The notes below the pieces were generated by a model. That model was given only the letters and a program-made list of their open reading frames with translations, had not been told where the DNA came from and did no database searches. Positions 40,993-49,515 of a stretch of DNA of 64,000 nt are shown here, piece after piece; the first letter of the stretch is position 1; each line of letters starts with the position of its first letter. Origin of the DNA: Rhizobium sp. CFBP 8762. GTDB lineage: Bacteria > Pseudomonadota > Alphaproteobacteria > Rhizobiales > Rhizobiaceae. Position numbers and translations under genes: made by a program. The stretch is from positions 248,001 through 312,000 of the forward strand of contig NZ_JACYUD010000003.1 of the NCBI RefSeq assembly GCF_014841565.1, written 5' to 3'.

Positions 40993-41772
40993 ATGCGTCG
41001 GCTACTTCTGGCCCTAGTGCCTATCCTCACCCTGCTCAGCGCATGCACCTCAACTGATTACGATTTGATGTCTACCGCATCGATTGCGCCGCGCTTCGAT
41101 GACAAGGATCCGCAGGATTTCGGCAGCAAACATCCCCAACGCCATGACATCCACGGCATCGATATTTCCAAATGGCAGGGTGACATAGACTGGCGTCAGG
41201 TGCGCAACTCCGGTGTTGCTTTCGCTTTCATCAAAGCGACCGAAGGCAAGGATCGGGTGGATGACCGTTTTGCAGAGCATTGGCAGAACGCGCGCGCCGC
41301 AGGCATTCCATATGCACCCTATCACTTCTATTATTTCTGTTCTTCAGCCGATGATCAGGCGGACTGGTTCATTCGAAATGTTCCAAAATCGGCCGTTCAC
41401 CTTCCCCCCGTGCTGGACGTGGAATGGAACGGCGAATCAAAAACCTGCACGTATCGCCCGCCGGCCATTACCGTACAGGCTGAAATGAAACGCTTCATGG
41501 ACCGCCTCGAATCCTATTACGGCAAGCGCCCGATTATTTACACCTCGGTTGACTTCCATCGGGAAAATCTCGTCGGCATGTTTCAGGACTACCATTTCTG
41601 GGTCCGTTCAGTTGCCAAGCATCCAGAGGAAATCTACACGGCACGCCGCTGGGCGTTCTGGCAGTATACCAGCACCGGCGTCGTTCCTGGAATCAAGGGC
41701 AACACCGATATCAACGTTTTTGCAGGCTCTGCCAAGAACTGGCAGAAGTGGGTTGCGGCTGTTTCCAAATAA
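40993..41772 (+). CDS. GH25 family lysozyme lipoprotein
   Basis: It is a predicted muramidase cutting the MurNAc-GlcNAc bond by hydrolysis. The lipobox LSAC places the lipid on Cys18. The GH25 barrel starts at HGIDISKWQGDIDW (Asp57), and the catalytic pair is D142 and E144 (VLDVEWNG). FAFIKATEGKDRVDDRF and RWAFWQYTSTG are also family features. The 259 residues are normal for bacterial GH25. Lipid anchoring in a Gram-negative envelope suggests remodelling rather than defence. It follows the SLT lipoprotein by 145 bases in the same direction. Confidence 0.92.
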   Translation: MRRLLLALVPILTLLSACTSTDYDLMSTASIAPRFDDKDPQDFGSKHPQRHDIHGIDISKWQGDIDWRQVRNSGVAFAFIKATEGKDRVDDRFAEHWQNARAAGIPYAPYHFYYFCSSADDQADWFIRNVPKSAVHLPPVLDVEWNGESKTCTYRPPAITVQAEMKRFMDRLESYYGKRPIIYTSVDFHRENLVGMFQDYHFWVRSVAKHPEEIYTARRWAFWQYTSTGVVPGIKGNTDINVFAGSAKNWQKWVAAVSK

Positions 41773-42044
41773 TCAAACGCAATGCTCAGCGACTTGCAGA
41801 GTCGCGTTTCCGCGCACTGAAATCTCGCTTTGCTGATGATCACAGGCTGTTTCAGACGGAAACATTAACCGTTTTTCAACGTTTGTGAAAAAAATAAGGC
41901 AGGTATTCTGTTGTAAAATCAATAGGATGAGACGCCTGACAGTGTGTGTTTGCTCACATTAGGGCACTTCCGCGCAAAATTATTGCTTTCCAAAGGGCTT
42001 TTTTTAGCCGTATTCTACCCTCCTTAACGCAAGGAGGATCGACC

Positions 42045-42122
42045 ATGGGACTTACCTATTCGTTCAATGTGCTCATGATCAGTGCAGCGTTCGTGTTTGT
42101 TGCGACAATGCTTTTTATCTAA
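42045..42122 (+). CDS. 25-residue hydrophobic membrane peptide
   Basis: The peptide MGLTYSFNVLMISAAFVFVATMLFI is almost one membrane helix. Support for translation is a near-perfect Shine-Dalgarno site AAGGAGG seven bases before the ATG and an isolated position with a hairpin terminator about 70 bases after it. I do not recognise the family. It could be a regulatory membrane peptide or a toxin-like peptide; nothing in the sequence decides. The 270 bases upstream (41773-42044) contain no other gene that I can support. Confidence 0.55.
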   Translation: MGLTYSFNVLMISAAFVFVATMLFI

Positions 42123-42187
42123 TGCTTGTATAGTGGCAAGAGTGCCTGCTGCGGCAGGCCGTGAACCAACACCCTTCCGGCAATAAC

Positions 42188-42220
42188 AAAGGCGCGCCAG
42201 TATTACTGTCGCGCCTTTTG
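42188..42220. terminator. Bidirectional terminator between the small peptide gene and metF
   Basis: AAAGGCGCG...CGCGCCTTTT with a 13-base loop. It can end the peptide transcript on the plus strand and metF on the minus strand. A second hairpin, GCCTGC-TGC-GGCAGGC, lies at about 42144-42160. Confidence 0.75.
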
Positions 42221-42252
42221 CATGTCGTCACCACGCTGTTTCTAGCGCATTG

Positions 42253-43161
42253 CTAAGCCGTCTGACGAACGGGAACGCTGTGACGCTGAAAGCCAACGAG
42301 ATCGCACACAGCGCCGACCATTGTCGACCGGTTCATGGTGTAGAAGTGAAACTCATGGACACCGCGCTCAAACAGATCGGCCACTTGCTGCGCCGCCAGC
42401 ATTGTCGCAACCCTTGTGCGTTCATCCGGCCGGTCGTCAAGCGGACCAAGCGTTTCACGAAGCCTGTCGGGAATACGGGCGCCGCACATGCCGGCAAACT
42501 TGCTGACTTGGGATAGATTGTGGACGGGCAGGATGCCCGGCAGAATTGGAATGGTGATTCCAGCCGCCCGCACATTGTTCAGATATCGCTCGAAGTCATC
42601 ATTATCAAAGAAGAACTGGGTAATGGCGCGAGCCGCTCCATTGTCTACCTTGCGTTTGAGCATATCGATATCAGCATCGACATCAGCGCTTTGCGGGTGT
42701 TTTTCCGGGTAAGCCGATACGGATATGTCGAAATCACCTTTCTTGCGGAGGCCGGATACGAGGTCAGCTGCATTGATGTATCCACCGGGATGGGGCTGAT
42801 AGGGAGAGCCTACCCCGCCATCGCCATCGCCGCGGAGCGCAACGAAGCGTTGCACACCACAGTCCACGAACTGGTCAACAACACGGTCTACGTCCTCGCG
42901 GCTGGCACCGACGCAGGTCAGATGCGCTGCGGTGTCTGCAATTCCGGCTTCATGGATCAGCCGGTCCACCGTACGAAGGGATGGTTCCTTCGTGGACCCG
43001 CCCGCCCCATAGGTTACAGAGACGAAATCCGGCTGGAAACTCGCCAGTTCCCGGGCAGTTTCAATCAGCCCTGTCTCGCCATCCGGAGATTTGGGAGGGA
43101 AAAACTCGAACGAGATGCGCAGTTTGCTCCGTGCATCCGTGTCTAAGAGGGGTGTCGTCAT
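42253..43161 (-). CDS. metF: 5,10-methylenetetrahydrofolate reductase
   Basis: MetF reduces methylene-tetrahydrofolate to methyl-tetrahydrofolate with FAD, supplying the methyl group for methionine. Family segments are ISFEFFPPKSPDG (catalytic Glu region), FVSVTYGAGGST, VALRGDGDGG, ISVSAYPEKHP and ITQFFFDNDDFERY. ILPGILPVHNLSQV is in the C-terminal half. The ATG at 43161 with GGGAG ahead gives 302 residues; the open frame further upstream overlaps the regulator. The gene starts 1 base after the stop of the ArsR-methyltransferase gene, so it is probably co-translated and shares its operator. Confidence 0.96.
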   Translation of the reverse strand: MTTPLLDTDARSKLRISFEFFPPKSPDGETGLIETARELASFQPDFVSVTYGAGGSTKEPSLRTVDRLIHEAGIADTAAHLTCVGASREDVDRVVDQFVDCGVQRFVALRGDGDGGVGSPYQPHPGGYINAADLVSGLRKKGDFDISVSAYPEKHPQSADVDADIDMLKRKVDNGAARAITQFFFDNDDFERYLNNVRAAGITIPILPGILPVHNLSQVSKFAGMCGARIPDRLRETLGPLDDRPDERTRVATMLAAQQVADLFERGVHEFHFYTMNRSTMVGAVCDLVGFQRHSVPVRQTA

Positions 43162-43162
43162 C

Positions 43163-44179
43163 TCAATGTCTCCCGACCATTGGTGGTGCGGCATCGCCCT
43201 GCGATGCAAGTGAAAGAAGGCGAAGGTCACGCGCGACCCAGATTGTCACGGTCAAACGGTTGCCGTCGGAGGCACCGGGTTCAAGATCCTGCGCCTCTTC
43301 CACGCGCAGGCCAGATTTCTCCAACCACTCGGCCATTGTCGTTTTGGCAAATCCAAGTCTGATATGCGCGTGATCGATGCGCAGATATTCTAGCCCGTGG
43401 GGCGCAAGATCAATCAGCACCAACCGTCCGCCGGGGCGAAGCATACGCGCGGCCTCGGTAATCGCCTGCTGCGGCTGCTCCAGAAAATGCAGAACCTGAT
43501 GAATAACGACCAGATCAAAATCCTGCCCATCCAGCGGCAAGTTGAAAATATCTCCGTGCCGAATGGAGGCTTTTACGATACCGGAACGGTCCAGATTGGC
43601 CCGTGCAACGGCAAGCATGTCCCGGCTTGCATCAACGCCAACGCCGCGTCGATAGACATCCTTTAACAGCTCCAGAATACGACCGGTGCCAGTGCCGAGA
43701 TCCAGCAGCGTATCAACCGGCTCATCGCCAACCAGTTTCAACAGGGCAGCTTCCACCTCGGTGTCGCTGACATGAAGGCGACGGAGTTCATCCCACTCCT
43801 TGGCGTTTCTGCTGAAATAGGATTGCGCCTTTTCAGCCCGCTCCTGCTTCAGCGCCGCAAGCCGTTCCGTATCACGCGCAAGAATTGCATCTGACGGACT
43901 GGAGGCTTTCAACAGTTCGCCGATCAAAGCGACAGCCAGCCCCTCCTGCTTCAAACGGAAGTATGCCCACGCACCCTCCTGATATCGGTCGATCAGAGAG
44001 GCATCGCTCAACAGTTTAAGATGGCGGGAGATACGCGGCTGGGACTGGCCCAGGATTTCGGTAAGATCCGTAACAGTCAGATCACCAGCAGATAGCAATG
44101 CCAGCAGCCGAAACCGCGTGGTTTCGCCCGCAGCCTTCAGCACATCCACCAACGTATCCAGACCAAGATTTTGATCCAT
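43163..44179 (-). CDS. ArsR-family regulator fused to a SAM-dependent methyltransferase domain (SahR-like)
   Basis: Residues 1-100 or so form an ArsR winged helix (LTVTDLTEILGQSQPRISRHLKLLSDASLIDRYQEGAWAYFRL). From about 145 on there is a class I methyltransferase fold with LDLGTGTGRILELL, GVDASRDMLAVARANL and LRPGGRLVLIDLAPHG. The metal-binding Cys pair of arsenic sensors is absent, so it is not an arsenic regulator. Such fusions next to metF are known as candidate sensors of SAM/SAH controlling methionine genes, and the 20-bp palindrome just upstream is the likely operator. Start ATG at 44179 (338 residues) with GGTGGGAAG before it. Whether the second domain still methylates is unknown. Confidence 0.85.
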   Translation of the reverse strand: MDQNLGLDTLVDVLKAAGETTRFRLLALLSAGDLTVTDLTEILGQSQPRISRHLKLLSDASLIDRYQEGAWAYFRLKQEGLAVALIGELLKASSPSDAILARDTERLAALKQERAEKAQSYFSRNAKEWDELRRLHVSDTEVEAALLKLVGDEPVDTLLDLGTGTGRILELLKDVYRRGVGVDASRDMLAVARANLDRSGIVKASIRHGDIFNLPLDGQDFDLVVIHQVLHFLEQPQQAITEAARMLRPGGRLVLIDLAPHGLEYLRIDHAHIRLGFAKTTMAEWLEKSGLRVEEAQDLEPGASDGNRLTVTIWVARDLRLLSLASQGDAAPPMVGRH

Positions 44180-44201
44180 CTTCCCACCAAGTAAAATCAA
44201 G

Positions 44202-44221
44202 ACATAAAGATATCTTTATGT
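44202..44221. promoter_or_regulatory. 20-bp perfect palindrome, probable operator of the ArsR-MTase/metF operon
   Basis: The core is CATAAAGATATCTTTATG, extended by one A/T pair on each side to 20 bp. It lies 23 bases before the regulator start and overlaps a possible -10 region, as expected for autorepression. Confidence 0.75.
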
Positions 44222-44267
44222 GATCTTGACAGGCGAGACAAGTGGAAACTTTCATCTGGCGGACATA

Positions 44268-44296
44268 AACAGGGCCGCAGTGACGCGGCCCTGTTT
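44268..44296 (-). terminator. Terminator of ettA
   Basis: CAGGGCCGC-(6)-GCGGCCCTG followed on the minus strand by TTTATG, about 20 bases after the ettA stop. Confidence 0.75.
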
Positions 44297-44317
44297 CATG
44301 TGCATTTGTAGCCCTGA

Positions 44318-45967
44318 CTATCGTGTCAGGCGTTTATAGGTCACACGCTTGGGATTGACCGAATCCGGGCCGAGACGGCGAATTTTGTCCTTCTCATAGT
44401 CCTCGAAATTGCCTTCAAACCATTCAATATGGCTGTCTCCCTCAAAGGCCAGAATATGCGTTGCCAAACGGTCGAGGAACATACGATCATGGCTGATGAT
44501 AACAGCGCAACCGGCGAAGTTTTCCAGCGCATCCTCGAGCGCTGCCAGCGTTTCGGTATCAAGATCGTTGGTCGGTTCGTCAAGCAGCAGCACGTTGCCG
44601 CCAGCCTTCAGCATCTTGGCGAGGTGGACGCGGTTGCGCTGACCACCGGACAGGTTGCCAACCTTTTGCTGTTGATCGCCACCCTTGAAGTTGAACGTCG
44701 AGCAATAGGCCCGCGAGTTCATTTCGTGCTTGCCAAGCTTGATGATATCATTGCCACCGGAAATCTCTTCCCAGACGGTCTTGTTGCCATCCAGCGCATC
44801 GCGGCTCTGGTCCACATAGCCCAAAGATACGGAATCGCCGATACGGATATCTCCGCTATCAGGCTTTTCCTGTCCTGTGATCATGCGGAAGAGCGTGGTC
44901 TTACCCGCGCCGTTGGGACCGATGACACCGACAATGCCACCTGGCGGAAGCTTGAAACTCAAACCATCGATCAGAAGCGTATCGCCATAGCCCTTGGAAA
45001 GATTGTCCGCTTCAATAACCACCTGTCCCAGTCGCTCGCCGACCGGAATGATGATCTGTGCATCGCCGGGGCGGCGGTCAGCGGCCGCCTTGACCAGTTC
45101 GTCATAGGCGCGGATACGGGCCTTGGACTTGGCCTGCCGTGCCTTGGGGCTGGAAGAAATCCACTCCTGCTCGGCCGACAGCGCCTTTTGACGGGAAGCT
45201 TCCTCCCGGCCTTCCTGCTGCATGCGCTTGGCTTTCGCCTGAAGGTAGGCGGAGTAATTACCCTCGTAAGGAATCCCACGGCCTCGGTCGAGTTCCAGAA
45301 TCCAGCCGGTCACATTGTCAAGGAAGTAACGATCATGGGTAACCATCATCACCGCGCCGGGGTATTCGCGCAGATGCTTCTCCAGCCACGCGATGGTTTC
45401 GGCGTCCAGATGGTTTGTAGGCTCATCGAGCAGCAGAAGGTCCGGCTGCGACAACAACAGCTTGCACAATGCCACGCGCCGCTTTTCACCACCGGACAAA
45501 CTCGTGACACTGGAGTCGCCGGGTGGGCAGCGCAACGCGTCCATAGCCATTTCGACCTGACTATCCAGATCCCAAAGATTCTGGCTGTCGATAATGTCCT
45601 GAAGCTTCGCGCCCTCATCCGCCGTTTCGTCGGAGTAGTTCATCATCACTTCGTTATAACGGTCCAGTATGGCCTTCTTGGACGCAACGCCTTCCATGAC
45701 GTTTTCCAGCACTGTCTTGCTGTCGTCCAGTTTTGGCTCCTGCTCCAGGTAACCGAGCGTTGCGCCATCGGCGAGCCACGCTTCTCCCGTGAATTCCTTG
45801 TCCAGTCCGGCCATGACCCGCAGAACCGTGGATTTACCCGCACCGTTTGGACCGAGAATACCGATTTTGGCGTCGGGATAAAATGACAGATGAACGTTCT
45901 CGAGAACCTTCTTCGCGCCATAGGACTTGTTCAGCCCAGCCATGTGATAGATGAATTGACGTGCCAT
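44318..45967 (-). CDS. ettA: Energy-dependent translational throttle protein EttA (ABC-F)
   Basis: EttA is a ribosome-associated ABC-F ATPase that gates the first elongation step according to energy state. It carries two ABC domains without membrane helices. The first has Walker A GPNGAGKS (39-46) and signature [15 protein letters not shown] with Walker [15 protein letters not shown]. The second has [29 protein letters not shown] and [14 protein letters not shown]. The arm between the Walker A and signature of domain 1 and the linker (residues 240-300, rich in Lys/Arg/Gln) are typical of EttA. The 549 residues match. It is monocistronic. Confidence 0.95.
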   Translation of the reverse strand: MARQFIYHMAGLNKSYGAKKVLENVHLSFYPDAKIGILGPNGAGKSTVLRVMAGLDKEFTGEAWLADGATLGYLEQEPKLDDSKTVLENVMEGVASKKAILDRYNEVMMNYSDETADEGAKLQDIIDSQNLWDLDSQVEMAMDALRCPPGDSSVTSLSGGEKRRVALCKLLLSQPDLLLLDEPTNHLDAETIAWLEKHLREYPGAVMMVTHDRYFLDNVTGWILELDRGRGIPYEGNYSAYLQAKAKRMQQEGREEASRQKALSAEQEWISSSPKARQAKSKARIRAYDELVKAAADRRPGDAQIIIPVGERLGQVVIEADNLSKGYGDTLLIDGLSFKLPPGGIVGVIGPNGAGKTTLFRMITGQEKPDSGDIRIGDSVSLGYVDQSRDALDGNKTVWEEISGGNDIIKLGKHEMNSRAYCSTFNFKGGDQQQKVGNLSGGQRNRVHLAKMLKAGGNVLLLDEPTNDLDTETLAALEDALENFAGCAVIISHDRMFLDRLATHILAFEGDSHIEWFEGNFEDYEKDKIRRLGPDSVNPKRVTYKRLTR

Positions 45968-46143
45968 TTTCCTTGCTCCGCAAAACGACCGAAGCGTGCG
46001 ATGGCCCGAAGGTTACGCTTCACGCTTCTGTCACTGGTTTCACGCATGTTGTTTGAGAGACCGCCACATGCTTAAACTTTGGACCGCTATGTAGGCGAAA
46101 TCACTCAAAGGAGCAATCCGCTAAACCGAGGTCTGCTTCCTGT

Positions 46144-46917
46144 TCAGGGCACTGGCGCTTTCGGCGCAGGCTTCTCTCGCTTGGTAAACCCAACGGCATC
46201 AACCAGCCCTTCGGTGCACTTGCCGCGGCTGTCTTGAGCGGCACCGATGAGTTTGGGCAGATCAGACGACCCAATGTCTCCTCGTAGACCGATGGTGATA
46301 CCCGTAATCAGGGCCTGACCATTCAACTTGCGGCATCGCAGACGGACTTTGTCTCCGGCTCCCGCCCCGAATGCCGTGTTGAAAGCTGTTTGTATCTGAT
46401 CGAGCCTGATGGTCTTACCAATACTCTCGGCGAGGATTTCGCGAACGGGAGACGCATTGACGTCTTTCAGAAACTCCAGCGTCCTGTCGAAAAAAGCCTG
46501 TTGCGACAGGCCCGTGCAGGTGCCGTAGGCAAGCCACTGATACCGATCCAGACCGGACATGCGGCCGGGCATGGTACGATCCAAGTCAGCCTGTGTGGTT
46601 TGAGACACGGTCAAAGCAGGCAGGTCGAGCCAGTTTTTTTTGGCTTTGTCCTTGACGTCTTGCGCGACACCGCAAAACTTTCGGCCAGTTGCCCACAGAC
46701 CGTGAAGCGTGAAATGAGTTGCTGAAAGGTCGGTAGAAACTTGATTTTTGCACTCGGGCCGCGATCGTTTTGTTTCACAGAATGCCGGTTGCCAACTGAC
46801 TGCAAAAACAAATCTATCGCTGCCCGGCACACTCGCGGGCAGACTGGCCTGCCCCCAGGCCAGTGTGCTAAGCATGACTGTCCACAGCAGCACGCCGAAG
46901 CCAAGTTTCCCAGCCAT
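46144..46917 (-). CDS. Ribonuclease T2 family protein with altered active site
   Basis: RNase T2 enzymes are secreted acid RNases using two His and one Glu. A signal peptide covers about residues 1-22. The first catalytic segment is intact (THFTLHGLWA, H72). The second segment normally reads EWxKHGxC, but here it reads QWLAYGTC: the catalytic Glu is Gln127 and the second His is Tyr131, while the structural Cys134 remains. I therefore expect weak or no RNase activity, perhaps a binding role. The 257 residues and other Cys positions (FCETK, PECKN, FCG) are family-like. It is divergent from the hydrolase at 47010. Confidence 0.82.
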   Translation of the reverse strand: MAGKLGFGVLLWTVMLSTLAWGQASLPASVPGSDRFVFAVSWQPAFCETKRSRPECKNQVSTDLSATHFTLHGLWATGRKFCGVAQDVKDKAKKNWLDLPALTVSQTTQADLDRTMPGRMSGLDRYQWLAYGTCTGLSQQAFFDRTLEFLKDVNASPVREILAESIGKTIRLDQIQTAFNTAFGAGAGDKVRLRCRKLNGQALITGITIGLRGDIGSSDLPKLIGAAQDSRGKCTEGLVDAVGFTKREKPAPKAPVP

Positions 46918-47009
46918 GAACCCTCCATCCTTCAGAACAAACAGAGTTCATTCATATATTAGAATGTAAAGATTTGACAAGACGTTCCTTTGATTTGCGG
47001 GAGAAATTT

Positions 47010-47939
47010 GTGTTTGGGGATTTGGAGTACCTGACAACCGAAACCGGAGCGGTTCTCGCGTTTCGCCGACATGCGGCCATAGGCAGCCCGCGAGGGATCG
47101 TGTTGATCTGCCACGGAATAACGGAGCATTCGGACCGATATGGCGAGCTGGCAGCGTGTTTGGCGCAATTTGGTTTTCATGTCTACGCGCATGATCATCG
47201 CGGGCATGGGCATACATGGGCGTGCGACGCGCCTCTGGGCCGCTTTGCGTGGCGCCATGGCGAGGACGCAGTTGTTCGGGATTTTCTGTCCATGCGGGAT
47301 GCTACGGTTGCGCGCCATCCAGATCTACCGGTTGTCATCATCGGCCATTCCCTCGGCAGTATCATTTCTCTGCGATTTGCTGAACTGTTCCCCGACAAAC
47401 TGAACGCATTGGTCCTATCCGGCGTCAATATCCACATGGGGCTACTGGCCCGCCTTGGGCAAGGTTTGTTGCTGGTGGAACAGATGCTGAAGGGCTCGGA
47501 CGTACCGAGCCGCGTTGGGGCACGACTGGCTCTGGACGTGTGGGCCGACAGCGTTGACAACGCCGAAACGCCCTATGACTGGCTGTCGTTCGACCGTGAG
47601 AACGTCGCGACCTATCTTGCCGACCCACTTTGCGGGCAAGCTATCAGCGTATCCCTTTGGCGGGACGTTCTGGCACTTGGCTATCGGACTCGGCCCAGGA
47701 GCGAACTGCGAAAGCTTCGTCTCACCCTACCGGTTCATCTTGTCGGCGGCGATCAAGATCCGGTAACACACAACGGCAAGACGCTTCGATGGTTGGAAAA
47801 ACGCTTGGCCGCCGCCGGAATGCGCAACGTGACCTTGCGGATATGGCCTTCCATGCGGCATGAGATTTTTCAGGAATTGGGACGCAATGACGTCAATGAT
47901 TCGATCGGTCGCTGGTGTCGGTCGGTCGTTGATCCATAA
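47010..47939 (+). CDS. Alpha/beta hydrolase, lysophospholipase / monoacylglycerol lipase-like (PldB family)
   Basis: It is a predicted serine hydrolase acting on monoacylglycerols or lysophospholipids. Features are the oxyanion region VLICHGITEHSDRYGELA, the conserved AHDHRGHGHT, and the nucleophile elbow VIIGHSLGS. The acid and base are probably in VGGDQDPVT and SMRHEIFQE. A TTG at 46974 opens the frame, but the GTG at 47010 has GGGAG at 6 bases and gives MFGDLEYLTTETGA, closer to the family (309 residues). The next gene, a DMT transporter, begins 11 bases later. Confidence 0.85.
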   Translation: MFGDLEYLTTETGAVLAFRRHAAIGSPRGIVLICHGITEHSDRYGELAACLAQFGFHVYAHDHRGHGHTWACDAPLGRFAWRHGEDAVVRDFLSMRDATVARHPDLPVVIIGHSLGSIISLRFAELFPDKLNALVLSGVNIHMGLLARLGQGLLLVEQMLKGSDVPSRVGARLALDVWADSVDNAETPYDWLSFDRENVATYLADPLCGQAISVSLWRDVLALGYRTRPRSELRKLRLTLPVHLVGGDQDPVTHNGKTLRWLEKRLAAAGMRNVTLRIWPSMRHEIFQELGRNDVNDSIGRWCRSVVDP

Positions 47940-47950
47940 GAGGGTATGGC

Positions 47951-48874
47951 GTGAAGCAGAATGATGCAAATCTGGGTCTTTGGCTCATGGTCATATCCGT
48001 TCTGCTCTCGCCCTTGATCGACATATTTTCCAAGCTTGCTGTCACCAGCATTCCGGCGGCTCAGATAACGGCTGCACGATTTCTGCTGCAAATTGCATTT
48101 CTGCTGCCGATTGTTCTCTGTCGTCGAACTCTTTTCGATATTACCTGGAAAAAGACTGGCCTGCATGCGCTGCGCGGTGCGTTGATGGCCATTACCATGC
48201 TGTCATTCATCACGACCCTCAAGGTCATGCAAGTGGCCGATGCCATTGCCATTTTCTTCGTAGAGCCGATCATCCTGACAATCATGGGCAGCATTTTCCT
48301 GAAAGAAACCATAGGCTGGCGCCGGTACACTGCCTGCGCCGTTGGTTTCTTCGGCGCCATGCTGGTCATCCAGCCGAGCATGCAGGAGGTGGGCCCAATT
48401 GCCCTCCTGCCGGTCGTATCGGCTTTCAGCCTTGCGACGTTTCTGCTGCTGACGCGGATGGTTGCACGAAATGAGGACCCGTGGTCCATGCAGCTTTACG
48501 CCAGCATATGGGGCGGCATCATCATGATACTGCTCCTGCTGGTCGGCCATGTGGCGGCGATCCCCTCGGCTGATCCGGTTATGCCGGAGATGACCGACAG
48601 TCTCTACCTGCTGGGTGTTGGCGTTACGGCAACAGTGGCAGGCGTCTTGTCGGTCTATGCCTACAGGGCAGCACCCGCCTCAACCCTCGCTCCGCTGCAA
48701 TATCTGGAAATCGTATCCGCGACTATTTTTGGCTGGCTGGTGTTCGATCACCTGCCGGACGCCGTTAAATGGCTCGGCATCGCCATTATCATTGCATCCG
48801 GGCTTTACATCATATGGCGCGAACGCCGCACCAACAAGCAAGCCAGCATACCGCCAGTGTCACCAGTGATATAG
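47951..48874 (+). CDS. DMT superfamily transporter (EamA domains)
   Basis: It is a drug/metabolite-type exporter with ten predicted helices in two EamA repeats; the substrate is unknown. The repeats begin at LWLMVISVLLSPLIDIFSKLA and LLPVVSAFSLATFLLLTRMVA. The first ends with DAIAIFFVEPIILTIMGSIFLKETIGWRRY, the typical EamA helix 4-5 segment. The GTG start at 47951 follows AGAGGG at about 9 bases. It is probably in one transcript with the hydrolase upstream. 307 residues is normal. Confidence 0.88.
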   Translation: MKQNDANLGLWLMVISVLLSPLIDIFSKLAVTSIPAAQITAARFLLQIAFLLPIVLCRRTLFDITWKKTGLHALRGALMAITMLSFITTLKVMQVADAIAIFFVEPIILTIMGSIFLKETIGWRRYTACAVGFFGAMLVIQPSMQEVGPIALLPVVSAFSLATFLLLTRMVARNEDPWSMQLYASIWGGIIMILLLLVGHVAAIPSADPVMPEMTDSLYLLGVGVTATVAGVLSVYAYRAAPASTLAPLQYLEIVSATIFGWLVFDHLPDAVKWLGIAIIIASGLYIIWRERRTNKQASIPPVSPVI

Positions 48875-48945
48875 AGCAATTCCAGTGGAAACGGAGTCGT
48901 TTTCACGTCCGGACAATGCGACAACACAAGGAACTAAAGCACTTC
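48871..48945. repeat. Dispersed palindromic intergenic repeat, copy B
   Basis: It shares about 50 bases with copy A at 3911 (CGGAGTCGTTTT..ACGTC..GGACAATGCGACAA) and begins at the end of the DMT transporter gene. The arms are GCAATTCCAG and CCGGACAATGC, with AAACG/CGTTT inside. Confidence 0.75.
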
Positions 48946-49282
48946 AGCCGCGCATATGCTGACTTTTCTCATAGATGGCTGTCGAGCGCGCACCGGAGCG
49001 GCAGAAACCCAGCATGGGGCGGGGTAATTCATCCAGCGCATCCACCATCAAGGCAACAGCATCGGCTGTTACGCCCATCGGGCCCACCGGCACATGGCGG
49101 ATTTCGAGACCGAGCGCCTCTGCCCGCTCTGCCACGGCATCGAAGACGGGCTGGTCGGGCGATTCAAAATCCGGCCGATGGCAGACGAGGGATTTGAAGC
49201 CCATAGCCTTGATCGCATCCAGATCTTCGGGCTGGATCTGCCCGGTAACGGAATAGGTCTCGTCGATTTCGCGGATATCCAT
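48944..49282 (-). CDS. DUF442 / TIGR01244 family phosphatase-like protein (Blh N-terminal domain)
   Basis: It is a small cytoplasmic protein with a dual-specificity-phosphatase-like fold. The P-loop FCRSGARST holds Cys94 and Arg100 in the C-x5-R arrangement of Cys-based phosphatases and sulfurtransferases. In some bacteria this domain is fused to a metallo-beta-lactamase domain (Blh, sulfide metabolism); here it is alone. The 112 residues are the full domain length. The substrate is unknown. It is convergent with the DMT gene and divergent from the L,D-transpeptidase. Confidence 0.85.
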   Translation of the reverse strand: MDIREIDETYSVTGQIQPEDLDAIKAMGFKSLVCHRPDFESPDQPVFDAVAERAEALGLEIRHVPVGPMGVTADAVALMVDALDELPRPMLGFCRSGARSTAIYEKSQHMRG

Positions 49283-49421
49283 GCTCGTCTCCTGAACTGT
49301 ATAGCGCTGGCATTTAGGCCCATCGCGCCTCCTGCGTCAACGAAACAACTGCTGAGCTTTTGCGTTGTCGTTGCGTATGCCGCATCGAAATATGCATGCC
49401 ATAAGGGTTCACAAGCTGACT

Positions 49422-49437
49422 TTAACGCACTTTTAAC
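49422..49437. promoter_or_regulatory. CtrA-type box (TTAA-N7-TTAAC) upstream of the L,D-transpeptidase
   Basis: TTAA-CGCACTT-TTAAC matches the full CtrA consensus including the trailing C. It lies 79 bases before the transpeptidase start and faces that gene. Confidence 0.6.
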
Positions 49438-49515
49438 GATGAATTCAGCTTTATCATATAAACGTCTATTTTCGACTTTACAGCCGCGAAGACAACCACA
49501 CACAGGTACAATCCC

